A stretch of 64,000 bases of DNA. Source: Rhinopithecus roxellana. Its lineage: Eukaryota; Chordata; Mammalia; Primates; Cercopithecidae. This document shows, in pieces, positions 47,423 to 58,244 of the stretch. Position 1 is the stretch's first letter. Each line of letters starts with the position of its first letter. Made by a program: the position numbers and the translations under genes. Below the pieces are notes generated by a model that saw nothing but the letters and a program-made list of their open reading frames with translations, was not told where the DNA came from and did no database searches. Location: NCBI RefSeq assembly GCF_007565055.1, contig NC_044551.1:96750089-96814088 (forward strand), given 5' to 3'.

Positions 47423-48307
47423 AGAAAAAAGAATTAGACTCCTGTGTGCACACTGGGCTTCCACATCAACCCTAGTCTCAAGGTTGCCACTTCTAATGGA
47501 AACAGCAATTCTGCCCTTGATTCTTTTACAAAGAAATAAAAAGCTTCACTGAAACCTCATCTTTCTGGTCTCTGACTCTTTGAAATGTGCACACAATGGA
47601 CACTTAGTAGAGGATACCTTCAGCAAAGACCTTAACCTAGAACTTATATTGAATCGCTGCTGAAGAGCTACTTTTGAAAAAAGCTAATTTTCTGAAATAA
47701 TACAACACTGTGTTCTAAAAACAATTAAACAGAAATCTACTGAGGTTTTGACATAGAGATTGAAAGTGGCTTCACCATAAAGCGTCAAAGGCTCAACTCT
47801 GAATATGGAGTTAATGACTGAGTTGCCAGCATGAGCTACCCCTCGTCTGGCATGAATGGCACTGTGGTCCAGTGTCCAGAAAGAGCTGATGTCTTCCTGG
47901 AAAGTAACTCTCTGGGGAGTTTCCAAAATTATCTTCAGAAAAAATGAAACCCTGGAACTGCCTTTTATTCTGCTGTCTCAACCTTTCTCTTTCTCTTGCA
48001 TAACTCATAAAATAAGCATTGAGGAAAGACATATGGGCAGAAAACAGGTTGATACACAAGTCCAGGAACCCATGTGGGACTACACTGCTGTAATGCAGTC
48101 ATGAAAATCTGCGGTGAGGGCCTGGACTTTCTTAATTCAATAAGCCCTCTGGGTGGGAGCCAACATTTCTACAAGGAGGTCCTCTCTGCAGTAAAAGTGG
48201 TTCGATAATGTTACAGAGTAATTCTGTATCACCTTTATTTCAGTCTGCTATAGAAAGAGCTACTTTCGGTGCAAGCTCCCATTGCCTTCTTACAAGTGGA
48301 TTAAAAT
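47423..48307. other. Unique sequence
   Basis: Overlapping frames of about 80 codons on both strands (47,684-48,104) cancel out as gene evidence. No repeat recognised. Confidence 0.35.
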
Positions 48308-48318
48308 ACATTAAGCCT

Positions 48319-48621
48319 CCGCTGGGCACAGTGACTTATGCCTGTAATCCCAGCACTTTGGGAGGCCAAGGACAGCAGATCTCTTGAGCCCAGGAATTGA
48401 AGACTAGCCTGGGCAACATGGCAAAACCCCGTCTCTACCAAAAATACAAAAATGAGCCAGGCATGGTAGTGTGCGCCTATAGTCCCAACTACTTGGGAGG
48501 CTGAGGCAGGAGGATCCCTGGAACCTGGGAAGTCGAGGCTATAGCAAGCTGAGATGGCACCACTGCACTACAGCCTGGATGACAGAGTGAAACCTTCCCT
48601 CAAAAAACAACAACAACAACA
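48319..48621 (+). repeat. AluJ with (CAA)n tail and TSD
   Basis: CCGCTGGGCACAGTGAC start; (CAA)n tail; TSD ACATTAAGCCT at 48,308-48,318 and 48,622-48,632. Confidence 0.95.
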
Positions 48622-48632
48622 ACATTAAGCCT

Positions 48633-49045
48633 AATCTCTAACAACCTTTGCAACTCAGTATATAATGCCAACAGGAGATACATGCCCACATATTTTGGAC
48701 CAAACACTGTGGTGTAAATTAAGATCTCACGCCTGTAGAAATAATTCTGACTACAGAGAAACCAGTATTTTATAAGAAAGTATTTTATAAAATTTTAGGC
48801 CAGATTTTGCACTTTGGTTGTAAGCATAATAAAACGTCCACATAATATAACAGTAATAAACAATGAATTTTCTAAGTAAATATAAACTTCAGTTCTAACC
48901 AGAGTTTATTTTAGCCTGCCTAATATAGTGTTTTTTTTAGTTTCATGAATGAGATGAAATAAGAACTTACTCTGCACCATTTTAAAATAAAATTGTCCCT
49001 AAAGTGCTAATACATGGGCTTCCTACGCAACTTATTATTTTATCA
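48633..49045. other. AT-rich unique sequence
   Basis: GTATTTTATAA is nearly tandem-duplicated near 48,765-48,790. Otherwise unassigned. Confidence 0.35.
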
Positions 49046-49440
49046 TAGAAAAAAGTTACTCTGACACTTGTTAAAATGGTAAGGAAGGACTTTATTTGGG
49101 ACTATTGCGATAGGGGAAAGAGATGGAGCTCAACTCTGAGTACAAGAACAAGGGAGAATGACAGCCAACAAGCAGAGTGAGGGGATTGGTGGATGGAAAA
49201 TTACTAAGAGGAGACATCACAAGTAGGGAGATTCTTACAAAACTCACCTAACAGGACTCCTGCTGAGGGCAGGCCAAAGGCCTAACATCAAGGGTGAGGG
49301 AATGAGGAACTTGATCAGATATTAAGGGTGATCAGATACCAAGGGTAGGAGGATTCCCACTAAACTGACTTGGAAGAATTCTTGCTAAAGGCAGACCAGG
49401 AGGGAGAGACAAGACGGTAAAGAAGAAGGCTCAGGGGAGC
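49046..49440 (-). repeat. ERV-type LTR (copy B)
   Basis: Inverted relative of copy A (41,258-41,515): GTAAGGAAGGACTTTATT is the complement of its AATAAAGTC region, and AACTTGATCAGATATTAAGGG mirrors its TGATCAAGTTCC block. This copy keeps about 150 bp that copy A lost. Confidence 0.6.
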
Positions 49441-49508
49441 CTAACTAAAATTTGGTAAAGGAGAGAATTTTTGTCAGTTTTGACCATATGGAAAATTTAA
49501 GTTATTAC

Positions 49509-49799
49509 AGCCGGGTGCAGTGGCTCACGCCTGTAATCCCAGCATTCTGGGAGGCCAAGGCAGGTGGATCTCTCAAGCCCAGGAGTTCGAGACCAGGCTG
49601 GGAAACATGATGAAAACATGTCTCTACTAGAAATACAAAAAAATTAGCTGGGGGTGGTGGTAACACTGTCAAGGGGGCTGAGGTGGGAGGATTGCTTGAG
49701 CTTGGGAGATGGAGGCTGCAGTGAGCCCCGATCATGCCATTGTACTCCAGCCTGGGTGACAGAATGAGACTCTGTCTCAAAAGAAAAAAAAAAAAAAAA
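49509..49799 (+). repeat. AluJ/S
   Basis: AGCCGGGTGCAGTGGC start; A16 tail; AGTTATTA on both sides as TSD. Lies just downstream of the LTR. Confidence 0.94.
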
Positions 49800-50786
49800 T
49801 TCAGTTATTAAATTTCAAAACATGCCAAGACCTCATTAAAGCCCAACATCATATAAATGATAGATGTGTGAGTTTGTAGATACCTTCCAAGTTAATTCTG
49901 AGAACATGCCTCTATTACCAATCCCTTGAGGGTAATAATCTAGCAAAACTTCCTTCTCCAATCAACAGTAATAAACCCAAAGGTCACAGCTTCTTCAAAA
50001 TGAGGGCCATTTGGTTGACAATAACCTGTTTAAATTGGCCAGGAAGACACAGTATGTTATCATCTCACTTAGAATTACAGTAACGGCTCTTTTACTCTGA
50101 AAATGGAAAGACATAAAACAGTTCGTATTCCAGATCAGAGGGAGGAAAATCCAATCAGACAAAGACTCTGTGACATGTTCCCGTTATGAATTAACACTGA
50201 CTGTTTCTGGTAATTATGGTTTATACTTGCTGTAAGGGCTTTGAAGCATTTGAAATGGCATTAATGTGCCATCTTTCCACTGCCCATACGAAACCAAAAC
50301 ATAAACATTCACTAAGCAAAACTTCCACATTTTCAGGGGAAAAAGCTTGATACAGTAAAAACAGCCTTTGGCTGAAAAGTAGTCTGTTAACTAAAGAAAG
50401 CACTGTGACTATAACTGGAGTCTTTAATTTCTGCCGCATCCCATCCATGTGGCTATGGCAACAGTAGAACCAGATAAATGAGTGAAAAAAGGAATCCTTT
50501 ACATTAAGGACCTCTGATGTGGATTTTTAATTTCCTTTAGGAAATGACTAACATTAGATCAGTGTTTGGGTCTTTTTTTTTTTTCTTTCCATAAAAATAA
50601 AGTTAAACCCTGCTATGGAACAGCATTTGATCTGTGCAAATAAACATCAGAAGGTTATATTTTCCAGACAGTTCTGTCAACATTTTCCTTTTCAAGATCT
50701 GACATTTAGTTTTCTGCAAGGGAACAGACATTTCACATGATCCCTTTCTTTCTCCTATCTGAAGCTGCAGTCAAGCCACTGACGGA
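49800..50786. other. Unique sequence
   Basis: A T11 run at 50,573. No repeat or gene recognised; 75-codon minus frame 50,221-50,448 unsupported. Confidence 0.35.
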
Positions 50787-51085
50787 CCTTGCTGTCCAAT
50801 ACAGCAACCTGGATGACGTGCAGCTAGGAGCATTTGAAAAGTAGCTAGTCTGAACTGCGATGTGTTGTATGTGTACACACTAGATTTCCATGACTCAGTA
50901 CAGAAAAAGAAGAAATATTTCAATAATAATTTTATTTTGATGACATACAGGAATAATAGTATTTGGACATATTGAGTTAAATATAGTACTAAAAATTTTA
51001 ACTATTTGTTTTTAATTTTTAAATAAGGCTACTAGAAAATTTTAAGTTATATATGTGGCTCACATTACTTCTGTTGGACAGCTGC
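50787..51085. mobile_element. hAT-like MITE
   Basis: Ends are inverted: GCTGTCCAATACAG at 50,791 and CTTCTGTTGGACAGC at 51,069-51,083. The interior is AT-rich (CAATAATAATTTTATTTTG, AAGTTATATATGTGGCTCACATTAC). This layout matches Charlie-type non-autonomous elements that carry the CTGTCCAATAGAA terminus. I could not define the 8-bp TSD. No coding capacity. Confidence 0.65.
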
Positions 51086-52038
51086 ATGAGACACTTCCTT
51101 GGAGGAGGCTGTTTTTCCTAGCCATCTGAACAGAATGAATATTTCACACTTCAGAAATAGCACTACCAGCAGAATCACATAATGACCCTACATTGGGCCC
51201 ATCTGCTCAAATAAGGATTCAACTCTGTTATGTAATCTTTTTATTGTGTATAAAAAGGTAGTGGCCTTCATTTTTCATGACATACAGCACACATTCAGAA
51301 GCAATGTTAACCACAATAGTAAAAACTCTGCCAATAAACAACAGAAATTTCACGACCACAAATACTCAAATCCCAGAAATACATGAAAACCACATTTGCC
51401 CTTTTCTTGTGCTCTAAGAACCTGCCATTAAACATTACTAATACTGTAATTAATTTAAGGTTATCTGGACTTGGTAATATAAAATACACTATTATGTAAT
51501 TTTATAACACTAAATAAAACCAAACATTCAACTACACTTCTGACATTGACTGTATTTGTTAAAATGGGCAAAGTGTGAACTTCAGTGTTTACTGGTAACA
51601 GTTTCGCGAGTAGTCAGAAAGCCTAATATATACTATTTTATACCTATATGACAAGAAAATAAGTTTAGTTCATTTATTTTATTAGTCATAAGTGCTTTGA
51701 ACTGTGAGTCACTGAAATATCAGTGTCTCTATCTCCCAGAATATCAGGAATAACAACAACAATTTTAAAATAAAAAGAACTTTTAAAAAGGAGAGATCCT
51801 GTTTATAAAATGAACAATTTGCAGTGGAAATGAACAATTTACAACATTGTATAGCAAGAAGGCAATCATAGCATGGTGTGTGAGTGGGTGATCCTTCTAG
51901 AAATAATTCAGGAATTGGGAGACTGAGAGAGAAAAAGTGGGTATTTTCAAGCAAACTGGAGATCGAAACTCACAAATGACTTTCAAGTTCACAGCCTCTG
52001 ACGCATGAGAAGTCATTTCCACATTTAAACCTTTCTTC
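51086..52038. other. AT-rich unique sequence
   Basis: ATGAACAATTT repeats at 51,810 and 51,830 in the form AAATGAACAATTTGCAGTGG / AAATGAACAATTTAC, a small local duplication. No gene seen. Confidence 0.4.
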
Positions 52039-52341
52039 AGCAGGGCGCGGTGGCTGACGCCTGTAATCCCAGCACTTTGGAAGGCCAAGGCGGGTGGATC
52101 ACTTGAGGTCAGGAGTTCGAGACCAGCCTGGCCAACATAGTGAAATCCTGTCTCCACTAAAAATATAAAAATTAGCCAGGCATGGTGGTGCATGCCTGTA
52201 ATCTCAGCTGCTTGGAAGGCTGAGGCAGGAGGGTTGAGGTTTGAACCTAGGAGGCAGAGGTTGCAGAGAGTGGCGATCACGGCACTACACTCCAGCCTAG
52301 GTGACAAAGACAGACTCCATCTCAAAAAACAAACAAACAAA
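52039..52341 (+). repeat. AluS
   Basis: AGCAGGGCGCGGTGGC start; AAACAAACAAACAAA tail. CCTTTCTTC before and CTTTCTTTC after are a likely TSD. Confidence 0.94.
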
Positions 52342-53440
52342 TCTTTCTTTCTCCCTGTGGTGCTGCTGCCCAGATAAACAGGCAGCAGAGAGAAACCCAC
52401 TGCACAAGTACGTGGTATGCAAGAATACCTTACCCCAACCAAGAGTCTGCAGAGCCCTCAGATAGCTGTGACTGCAGACAAAAACCCATCACCATGACAT
52501 TTTATCTCCACAGCTATAGAGGCTGAAACAATCTGTTCCCAGCAGGACCATCCTTCCTTGAAAGAAGGAAAAAAAAAACCAGTCTCTGATGAAATGTAAA
52601 TAGGAAAAAATTAAAAGTGATTTATTTTTCAGATTCTTTTGGAAAAAAAAAAGTAGTCAAGTTAGTTGAGCAGACCTAGCCTAGAAATGACATGTCCGCT
52701 GCATACAACGTATTCTCGTTTGAAAACAAAAACAAAAACTGGACTAGAAGCCTAAAGGGCAATAATGACTGAGTGATTTTTTCCAATAATAGAGATATAA
52801 AAAAGCGGTTTCTTTTTTAATGTTAAAATTAACTTGCATTTAAATTAGGAAGGAATGTTCACGGTCACGAATTCTAAAACACAACAGTGTTTTAGGTTCA
52901 ATGTGCCATAGAATCAAAAGGTACCCTCAATATTGGTTCACAGAACGAGAATAGCTGTGTTATGTTAATCATAATACAAAATAAGCAGTCATTTCTAAAC
53001 AATACAAGTTAATAAATACAACGAACAGTTCTGCAGTTTGTGAGATCATTTCATCAGCGGACAGGAGCGACTGCCAACACTCCTGGTTCCCAATGTGGTG
53101 CTGAGGTCCCAAGTCTGAAGTCCCTATTAAATTACCACCATTTACAGCCCAAGGAGTCAGCCCTGATACTTCCATTTTCTGCCTGCTCCTGACTTTTGCT
53201 TGGCCTGTCAGGGGGCATATCAGTGGCCTCCCACCTCCGACAGCTCTGGTTACACACCCCAAAAGGTGAGCAATATCACTTTCTCAACGCAATGAAAATA
53301 ACTTTGAAGAACAGATGTGACAAAGAATATTCTAACTTTGCACAGTGGAAAATGGTTTCAGATCTAGAGGTAAAGGCAAGAGATTATCACCTGTTAGCAA
53401 TAGACAGATGGACAGTCTGCCTAATTGTTCCCTATGTTTT
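52342..53440. other. Unique sequence
   Basis: No repeat is recognised; a 97-codon minus frame (52,969-53,262) has no support. Several A-runs of 8-10 bases. Confidence 0.35.
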
Positions 53441-53758
53441 TATTTATTTTTTTATTTTATTATTTTTGAGACGGAGTCTGGCTCTATCTCCCAGGCTGGA
53501 GTGCAGTGGCCGGATCTCAGCTCACTGCAAGCTCCGCCTCCTGGGTTTACACCATTCTCCTGCCTCAGCCTCCAGAGTAGCTGGGACCACAGGCGCCCGC
53601 CATCTTGCCCGGCTAGTTTTTTTTTTTTTTTGTATTTTTAGTAGAGACGGGGTTTCACCGTGTTAGCCAGGATGGTCTCAATCTCCTGACCTCGTGATCC
53701 GCCCGTCTCGGCCTCCCAAAGTGCTGGGATTACAGGCTTGAGCCACCGCGCCCAGCCA
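53441..53758 (-). repeat. AluYR-type (Old World monkey), full length with 15-bp TSD
   Basis: A mixed TATTTATTTTTTTATTTTATT tail then GAGACGGAGTCTGGC, GTGGCCGGATCTCAGC, TTGCCCGGCTAGTTTTT, CCCGTCTCGG, CAGGCTTGAGCCACCGCG. The perfect TSD TGTTCCCTATGTTTT lies at 53,426-53,440 and 53,759-53,773. Confidence 0.97.
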
Positions 53759-54056
53759 TGTTCCCTATGTTTTGATAAAACTGAAACAAAACAGTGTGGA
53801 AAAGAAAAGACAAATATTGAAGAATAGGTGCTTCCCTCATTGGGCTACCATTACCAAGATTTTCAAAAGACACATGAGGACACACAAAAACAACTGGGCA
53901 AATACTGCCTCGTGGCTTGGCCAAAAGTCTTTAAGGTATGCTGGTATACAGAAATTCTAACTACTCAGCTATTTCATGGCCTATCAAAACTCTTTGTACT
54001 ACCATACATCCACTGCTTCTATCTGACATCTGTTTAAATATCTACTTCTCGGTGGT

Positions 54057-54059
<3 letters not shown>

Positions 54060-54094
<35 letters not shown>

Positions 54095-54376
54095 GAGACA
54101 GGATCTCCCTCTGTTGCCCAGGCTGGAGTGCAGTGGCACAATCTCGGCTCACTGCAACCTTGACCTCTTGGGCTCAAGCAATCCTCCCATCTCAGCCTTC
54201 TGAGTAGCCAAGACTACAGGTGTGCACCACCACGCCTGATTACTTTTTATATTTTTTGTAGAGACAGGGTCTCACTATGTTGCTCAGGTTGATCCTAAAC
54301 CCCTGGGCTCAAGCAACCCTCCTGCACCAGCCTCTCAAAGTGCTGGGACTTAAGATGTGAGCCACCATGCCCAGTC
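54060..54376 (-). repeat. AluJ with 34-T tail
   Basis: A T34 tract then GGAGACAGGATCTCCC and a diverged AluJ body to GAGCCACCATGCCCAGTC. The long homopolymer on an old body is unusual. Confidence 0.94.
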
Positions 54377-54648
54377 TCAAGCCTTTTAATAAACATATCT
54401 TAGTGCCTTACAGGAACCTGAAATCTATGGAATTGATAGAGATGGCAATGAGCTGACTCATCTGAACTGATCATCTGAACTCATCTCTTAAGAAAATAAG
54501 TGCCTAATCTTAACGTTGTCTGTGTACAGGGGCTCACAGAATTGTGCCTTCATCTTTTCTTTCTTTAGTGCTATACTCAAAAAATTAAAACACAAGTACC
54601 AGTGACATCACGTTATGTAACCTCTATAATTAAAATCTAGAGGTTAGG
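54377..54648. other. Unique sequence
   Basis: TCATCTGAACTGATCATCTGAACTCATC near 54,460 is a small direct repeat (ATCTGAACT x2). Leads into the foldback at 54,649. Confidence 0.4.
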
Positions 54649-54746
54649 GTTAGAACCCTCATTTGAATCCGCAGTTAGTACTAAAAACTAACTAAATACA
54701 ATCTACGATTTAAATACTAACTGCAGATCCAAGTAAGGGTCCTAAC
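54649..54746. repeat. Foldback (hairpin) sequence
   Basis: Left arm 54,649-54,680 (GTTAGAACCC..GCAGTTAGTA) and right arm 54,715-54,746 (TACTAACTGC..GGGTCCTAAC) are inverted over 32 positions with 5 mismatches and no gap; the loop is 34 nt. The inner 10 bp pair perfectly. All five differences are transitions, and in a minus-strand transcript four of them would be G:U pairs. It could be a small palindromic MITE or a pre-miRNA-like hairpin; I do not recognise it. Confidence 0.85.
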
Positions 54747-55189
54747 TAATTTTTCAAGGACGAACTAAACAGATATCAGAGGTTAAGATACTAAAACCTC
54801 TTTTCCAGACTAACGCAATGCATGCATGGTTAACCTGATAATAACCATAGCATGTTTCTCTAAGCAAATAAGTTAAAGTAAACCAAAGGATAAAGTACAC
54901 ATTGATGTGTGTTTTTCCATGCACATGTGTATTAGGTTTTCTTGACACACCACCCAGCTCATGACAAATTAAAGGGTGCTGTATTAGGCAGGGTGAACAC
55001 CTCGTATGGGATTAAGTCTTAAGCTGTATATCTGGATTTAGTCTCCCAAGAAAGAAAACAGAGTTGGTGACTAAGTTATCTCTTTACCAAATCTTGTCAG
55101 ATTACAGATTAAAGGGACAGCAAAAAAGACCAACCAGCAGTTTTGTTCATCCTGTTTGTGCTTCTTCATCAACTCATATTTGTCATTTG
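54747..55189. other. Unique sequence
   Basis: No repeat recognised. Holds a 64-codon minus frame (54,754-54,948) without support. Confidence 0.35.
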
Positions 55190-55390
55190 GATTCATGCCT
55201 TTTTGGTAATTTCGTTTCTTCATCTGTCAAAGGGGAATAATTCTGGTACCTACTTCATAAGGGCTGTGGTGGGAATTAGTAAATTAATTTCATCTTACTA
55301 AATAAGATCAAATAAGTATGTCAAGTCCTTGGTATTTTGGTACACAGCAAACACTCCCTACATGTTAGCTTTCATTATTTTATTCAGAAA
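55190..55390 (+). repeat. MIR
   Basis: GTTTCTTCATCTGTCAAAGGGG, GGTACCTACTTCATAAGGGC, GGGAATTAGTAAATTAATTTC, then CACAGCAAACACTCCC follow plus-strand MIR. Confidence 0.75.
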
Positions 55391-55599
55391 TGATAACACA
55401 GCTGAATTTCAGCATGAACACTGGAATTTGACTGTTGCATGCCAAGTAAGAGAGCAGATTTTCACATTAATTCTTAAAATTAAACTGAAAAATGGTTCTG
55501 CTTTAGAGTGAAACCATAAACCAAAGTCAAAACCATCGATTTGGTATCCATATGTTCTGACTAATATCCACGTTCTTCTCTGCTTCCTGGGTCCCCCGC

Positions 55600-55900
55600 T
55601 AACCTGCGTTTCCCACGTCCCCCTGCAGTTAGGTGGGGCCGTGTGACCACTTCTGGCCAATGGACTGTGGGAGTTTTGAGAGTGTGAGAATGTGGGAAGT
55701 CTGGTCTCTAAAAACTCCTGAGCAAACCTCTTCCCTCACCTGCCGGCTAGAGGCTGAAAGTCAGTGAAGAACTTGGAGGGCCTAGAGTACAGCAGAACCA
55801 ATGTCTCTGAAGAATCTCACTGACCTGGGCTAAGCAGCTTAGCGATCACCACTGTGCACTCTGGCAGTTCACACACTCTAGTCCATGGCTGCTGCTTCTT
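55600..55900 (+). mobile_element. MLT1-type MaLR LTR fragment
   Basis: CCCCCTGCAGTTAGGTGGGGCC, GTGTGACCACTTCTGGCCAATGG, CTTCCCTCACCTGCCGGC and GAGGCTGAAAG match MLT1 LTR blocks in order; the 3' end is decayed and its limit uncertain. Confidence 0.65.
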
Positions 55901-55949
55901 TACGCGTGACTCTAGCATATTCCTGTAACAGTAACACCTAAGACTTTTA

Positions 55950-56160
55950 CCATGGGCCACTGCTCTAAGTACTGTATATACATGTTAGCTCTTTCAATTT
56001 TCTCAACAATCCTCTGAGCCAGGTATTTCTTACAGCTGAGGAAGGTAAAAACAAATATTTTAAGTGATCTGTCTCAGGTGCACAGCCAAAGTAAGCTGAT
56101 GAACTGGGGGTGGATGCAAATAGCAGTCCAGCCAGCCCTAGAGTCCATATTCTGAGTTGC
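55950..56160 (-). repeat. MIR
   Basis: GGCCACTGCTCTAAGTACTG, CATGTTAGCTCTTTCAATTTTC, AATCCTCTGAGCCAGGTA and AGCTGAGGAAGG are reverse-strand MIR. Confidence 0.7.
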
Positions 56161-56576
56161 TAGTCTAGGCCTTTTAAGGACAAATGCACACATCCGGGAC
56201 GCGCCGCTGTGGTATTATTCACCTGAGTGTTATGCAGGGTCAGTCCAGACATACTTGAGAAGAAGGCTGTGGTTGTCAATAAGGGATCCCCAAAGCCCCT
56301 GCTGCAGGCACATCCCATTCCTTTGTTAACCAGGTATCTCATCAGGTAGCAGACAATTGGGTGTCTCATCACCTCTTTTGGTTTCCTAGGGCTCCCAACT
56401 TAAAGGATCCTCTCTGGGCATCACTGAGGTTTTTGGACCTTTGTTGTATTTCTCCTTGTATCAAAACTACTGTCCTAAGACCTATTTTTTTGGGATATCC
56501 TACTCACTGAATGCTGATAACTCAGTGATCTGACATGTTATATGAATGTTCTCTTTCTCTCAGATTATCTTTTATT
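56161..56576. other. Unique sequence
   Basis: Nothing recognised between the MIR and the minus open frame at 56,577. Confidence 0.35.
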
Positions 56577-56822
56577 TCAGAGGCCTTCAGGGACAATGCC
56601 ATAATCTGAAACGGTAACTTGATTGTCAACAATTTGCAACATTCCCAGGTAGGTGTAGCAGCCATATGTGTTTGGATAAAGAAGAGTATTTGCATACCTC
56701 AGATCACACCATGTGGGCACCTGTTCCGGCATAAGATAAATCATATCAATTACAGACAAACTAAAACATGTTGCTTTGTTTCTAGGCTGTGGCTGCAACA
56801 CTTTGATGTTAGGCACTACCAT
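56577..56822 (-). CDS. Unassigned 81-codon open frame (weak)
   Basis: A minus-strand frame beginning MVVPNIKVLQPQPRNK and ending VSDYGIVPEGL. AATAAA follows at once after the stop, as in a processed transcript, and the composition looks protein-like (LLYPNTYGCYTYLGM). It is not in an Alu. There is no recognised domain, no A tract just downstream of AATAAA, and the upstream side is an AluYR. It may be a retrocopy remnant, an old transposon fragment, or chance. I do not name a function. Confidence 0.15.
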   Translation of the reverse strand: MVVPNIKVLQPQPRNKATCFSLSVIDMIYLMPEQVPTWCDLRYANTLLYPNTYGCYTYLGMLQIVDNQVTVSDYGIVPEGL

Positions 56823-56854
56823 GTGCTTTATGCCATTTAGAAAAAGAAACCATG

Positions 56855-57159
56855 GGCCGGGCGCGGTGGCTCAAGCCTGTAATCCCAGCACTTTGGGAGG
56901 CCGAGGCGGGCGGATCACGAGGTCAGGAGATCGAGACCATCCTGGCTAACACGGTGAAACCCCGTGTCTACTAAAAACTACAAAAAACTAGCCGGGCGAG
57001 GTAGTGGCGCCTGTAGTCCCAGCTACCCGGGAGGCTGAGGCAGGAGAATGGCGTGAACCCGGGAGGCGGAGCTTGCAGTGAGCTGAGATCCGGCCACAGC
57101 ACTCCAGCTCGGGTGACAGAGCGAGACTCCGTCTCAAAAAAAAAAAAAAAAAAAAAAAC
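56855..57159 (+). repeat. AluYR-type (Old World monkey), full length
   Basis: GGCCGGGCGCGGTGGCTCAA start with CTCAAGCCTG, GGATCACGAGG, AAACTAGCCGGGCGAGG and GAGATCCGGCCAC; A24 tail. AAACCATGG before and AAACCCATGG after are the TSD. Confidence 0.97.
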
Positions 57160-57250
57160 CCATGGTAATCTCACCACATGATGAGGTGTGTGTGACAGGT
57201 CGGCTTGGACGTCAAGCAAGGGTATTTCCTAACATTACAAACAAGCTTCT

Positions 57251-57590
57251 GGCTGGGCGTGGTGACTCATGCCTGTAATCCCAGCACTTTGGGAGGCCGA
57301 GGCGGGCAGATCACTTGAAGTCAGGAGTTTGAGACCAGCCTGGCCAACATGGTGAAACCACGTCTCTACTTAAAAAAAAAAAAAAATTACAAAAATTAGC
57401 CAGGCATGGTGGCAGGTGCCTGTAATCCCAGCTACTCAAGAGGCTGAGGCAGGAGAATGGAGGTTGAACTTAAACTCAGGAGGTGGAGGTTGCAGTGAGC
57501 CGAGATTGCACCACTGGACTCCCGCCTGGGCAACAGAGTGAGACTCCGTCTCAAAAACAAACAAACAAACACACAAACAACAACAAAAAG
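57251..57590 (+). repeat. AluS with AAAC-rich tail
   Basis: GGCTGGGCGTGGTGAC start; internal A13 near 57,373; small insertion in the right monomer (GGAGGTTGAACTTAAACTC); tail of AAACAAACAAACACACAAAC. Confidence 0.94.
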
Positions 57591-57930
57591 TTTCCTCTTC
57601 TTTTCTTTCATCTTTTTTTTTTTTAATACCATAATGCAGTTCTTTACACCTATGCCATGGAATGAAACCATCAGCAATATGCCTTCTAATAAGAATCTCA
57701 CCACATGGAAAATTTACTTGTGAAAATATATTTAATGGCCTGGACTCTAGACATATAATTGGAAAATATCAGCTTATTAAAATAAAGCTCATCCCCTGGC
57801 ACTATATCCAAATCAGAGGGAGAAGAACAAGCTAGAAAACAACGTTGCCGAAGTCATAGGTACATATCTTTAAGATCTGAATTACTCAAGAGAATTCCTT
57901 ACATAGTAACGTTCAGAAGAAGCAATTTCT
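57591..57930. other. Unique sequence
   Basis: T12 at about 57,612. No gene or element recognised between two plus Alus. Confidence 0.35.
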
Positions 57931-58236
57931 GGCTGGGTGCAGTGGCTCACGCCTGTAATCCCAGCACTTTGGGAGGCCGAGGCGGGCAGGTCATGTGGTC
58001 AGCAGATCGAGACCAGCCTGGCCAACATGGTGAAACCCCATCTCTATTAAAAATAGCCAGGCGTGGTGCGGGCACCTGTAATCCCAGCTCCTCGGGAGGC
58101 TGAGGCAGGAGAATCGCTTGAACCTGGGAGGTGGAGGTTGCAGTGAGCCCAGACTGCGCCATTGCACACCAGCCTGGGTGACAGAGAGAGACCCTGTCTC
58201 AAAAAAATAAAAAAGAAGAAGAAGAAGAAGAAGAAG
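57931..58236 (+). repeat. AluS/Y with (GAA)n tail
   Basis: GGCTGGGTGCAGTGGC start, small deletion in the mid-region (AAAATAGCCAGG), tail AAATAAAAAA then (GAA)n of about eight units. TSD GAAGAAGCAATTTC at 57,916 and 58,231; the GAA tract probably grew from the TSD/tail junction. Confidence 0.95.
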
Positions 58237-58244
58237 CAATTTCA

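Noticed and set aside
46588..49799. Regularly spaced plus-strand Alus looking like a tandem array
   Set aside because: Each has its own TSD or truncation point, so they are independent insertions.
51897..52442. 181-codon minus open frame
   Set aside because: The body is an antisense AluS translation (GVSHRA.., SPRLECSA.. are standard Alu-derived strings).
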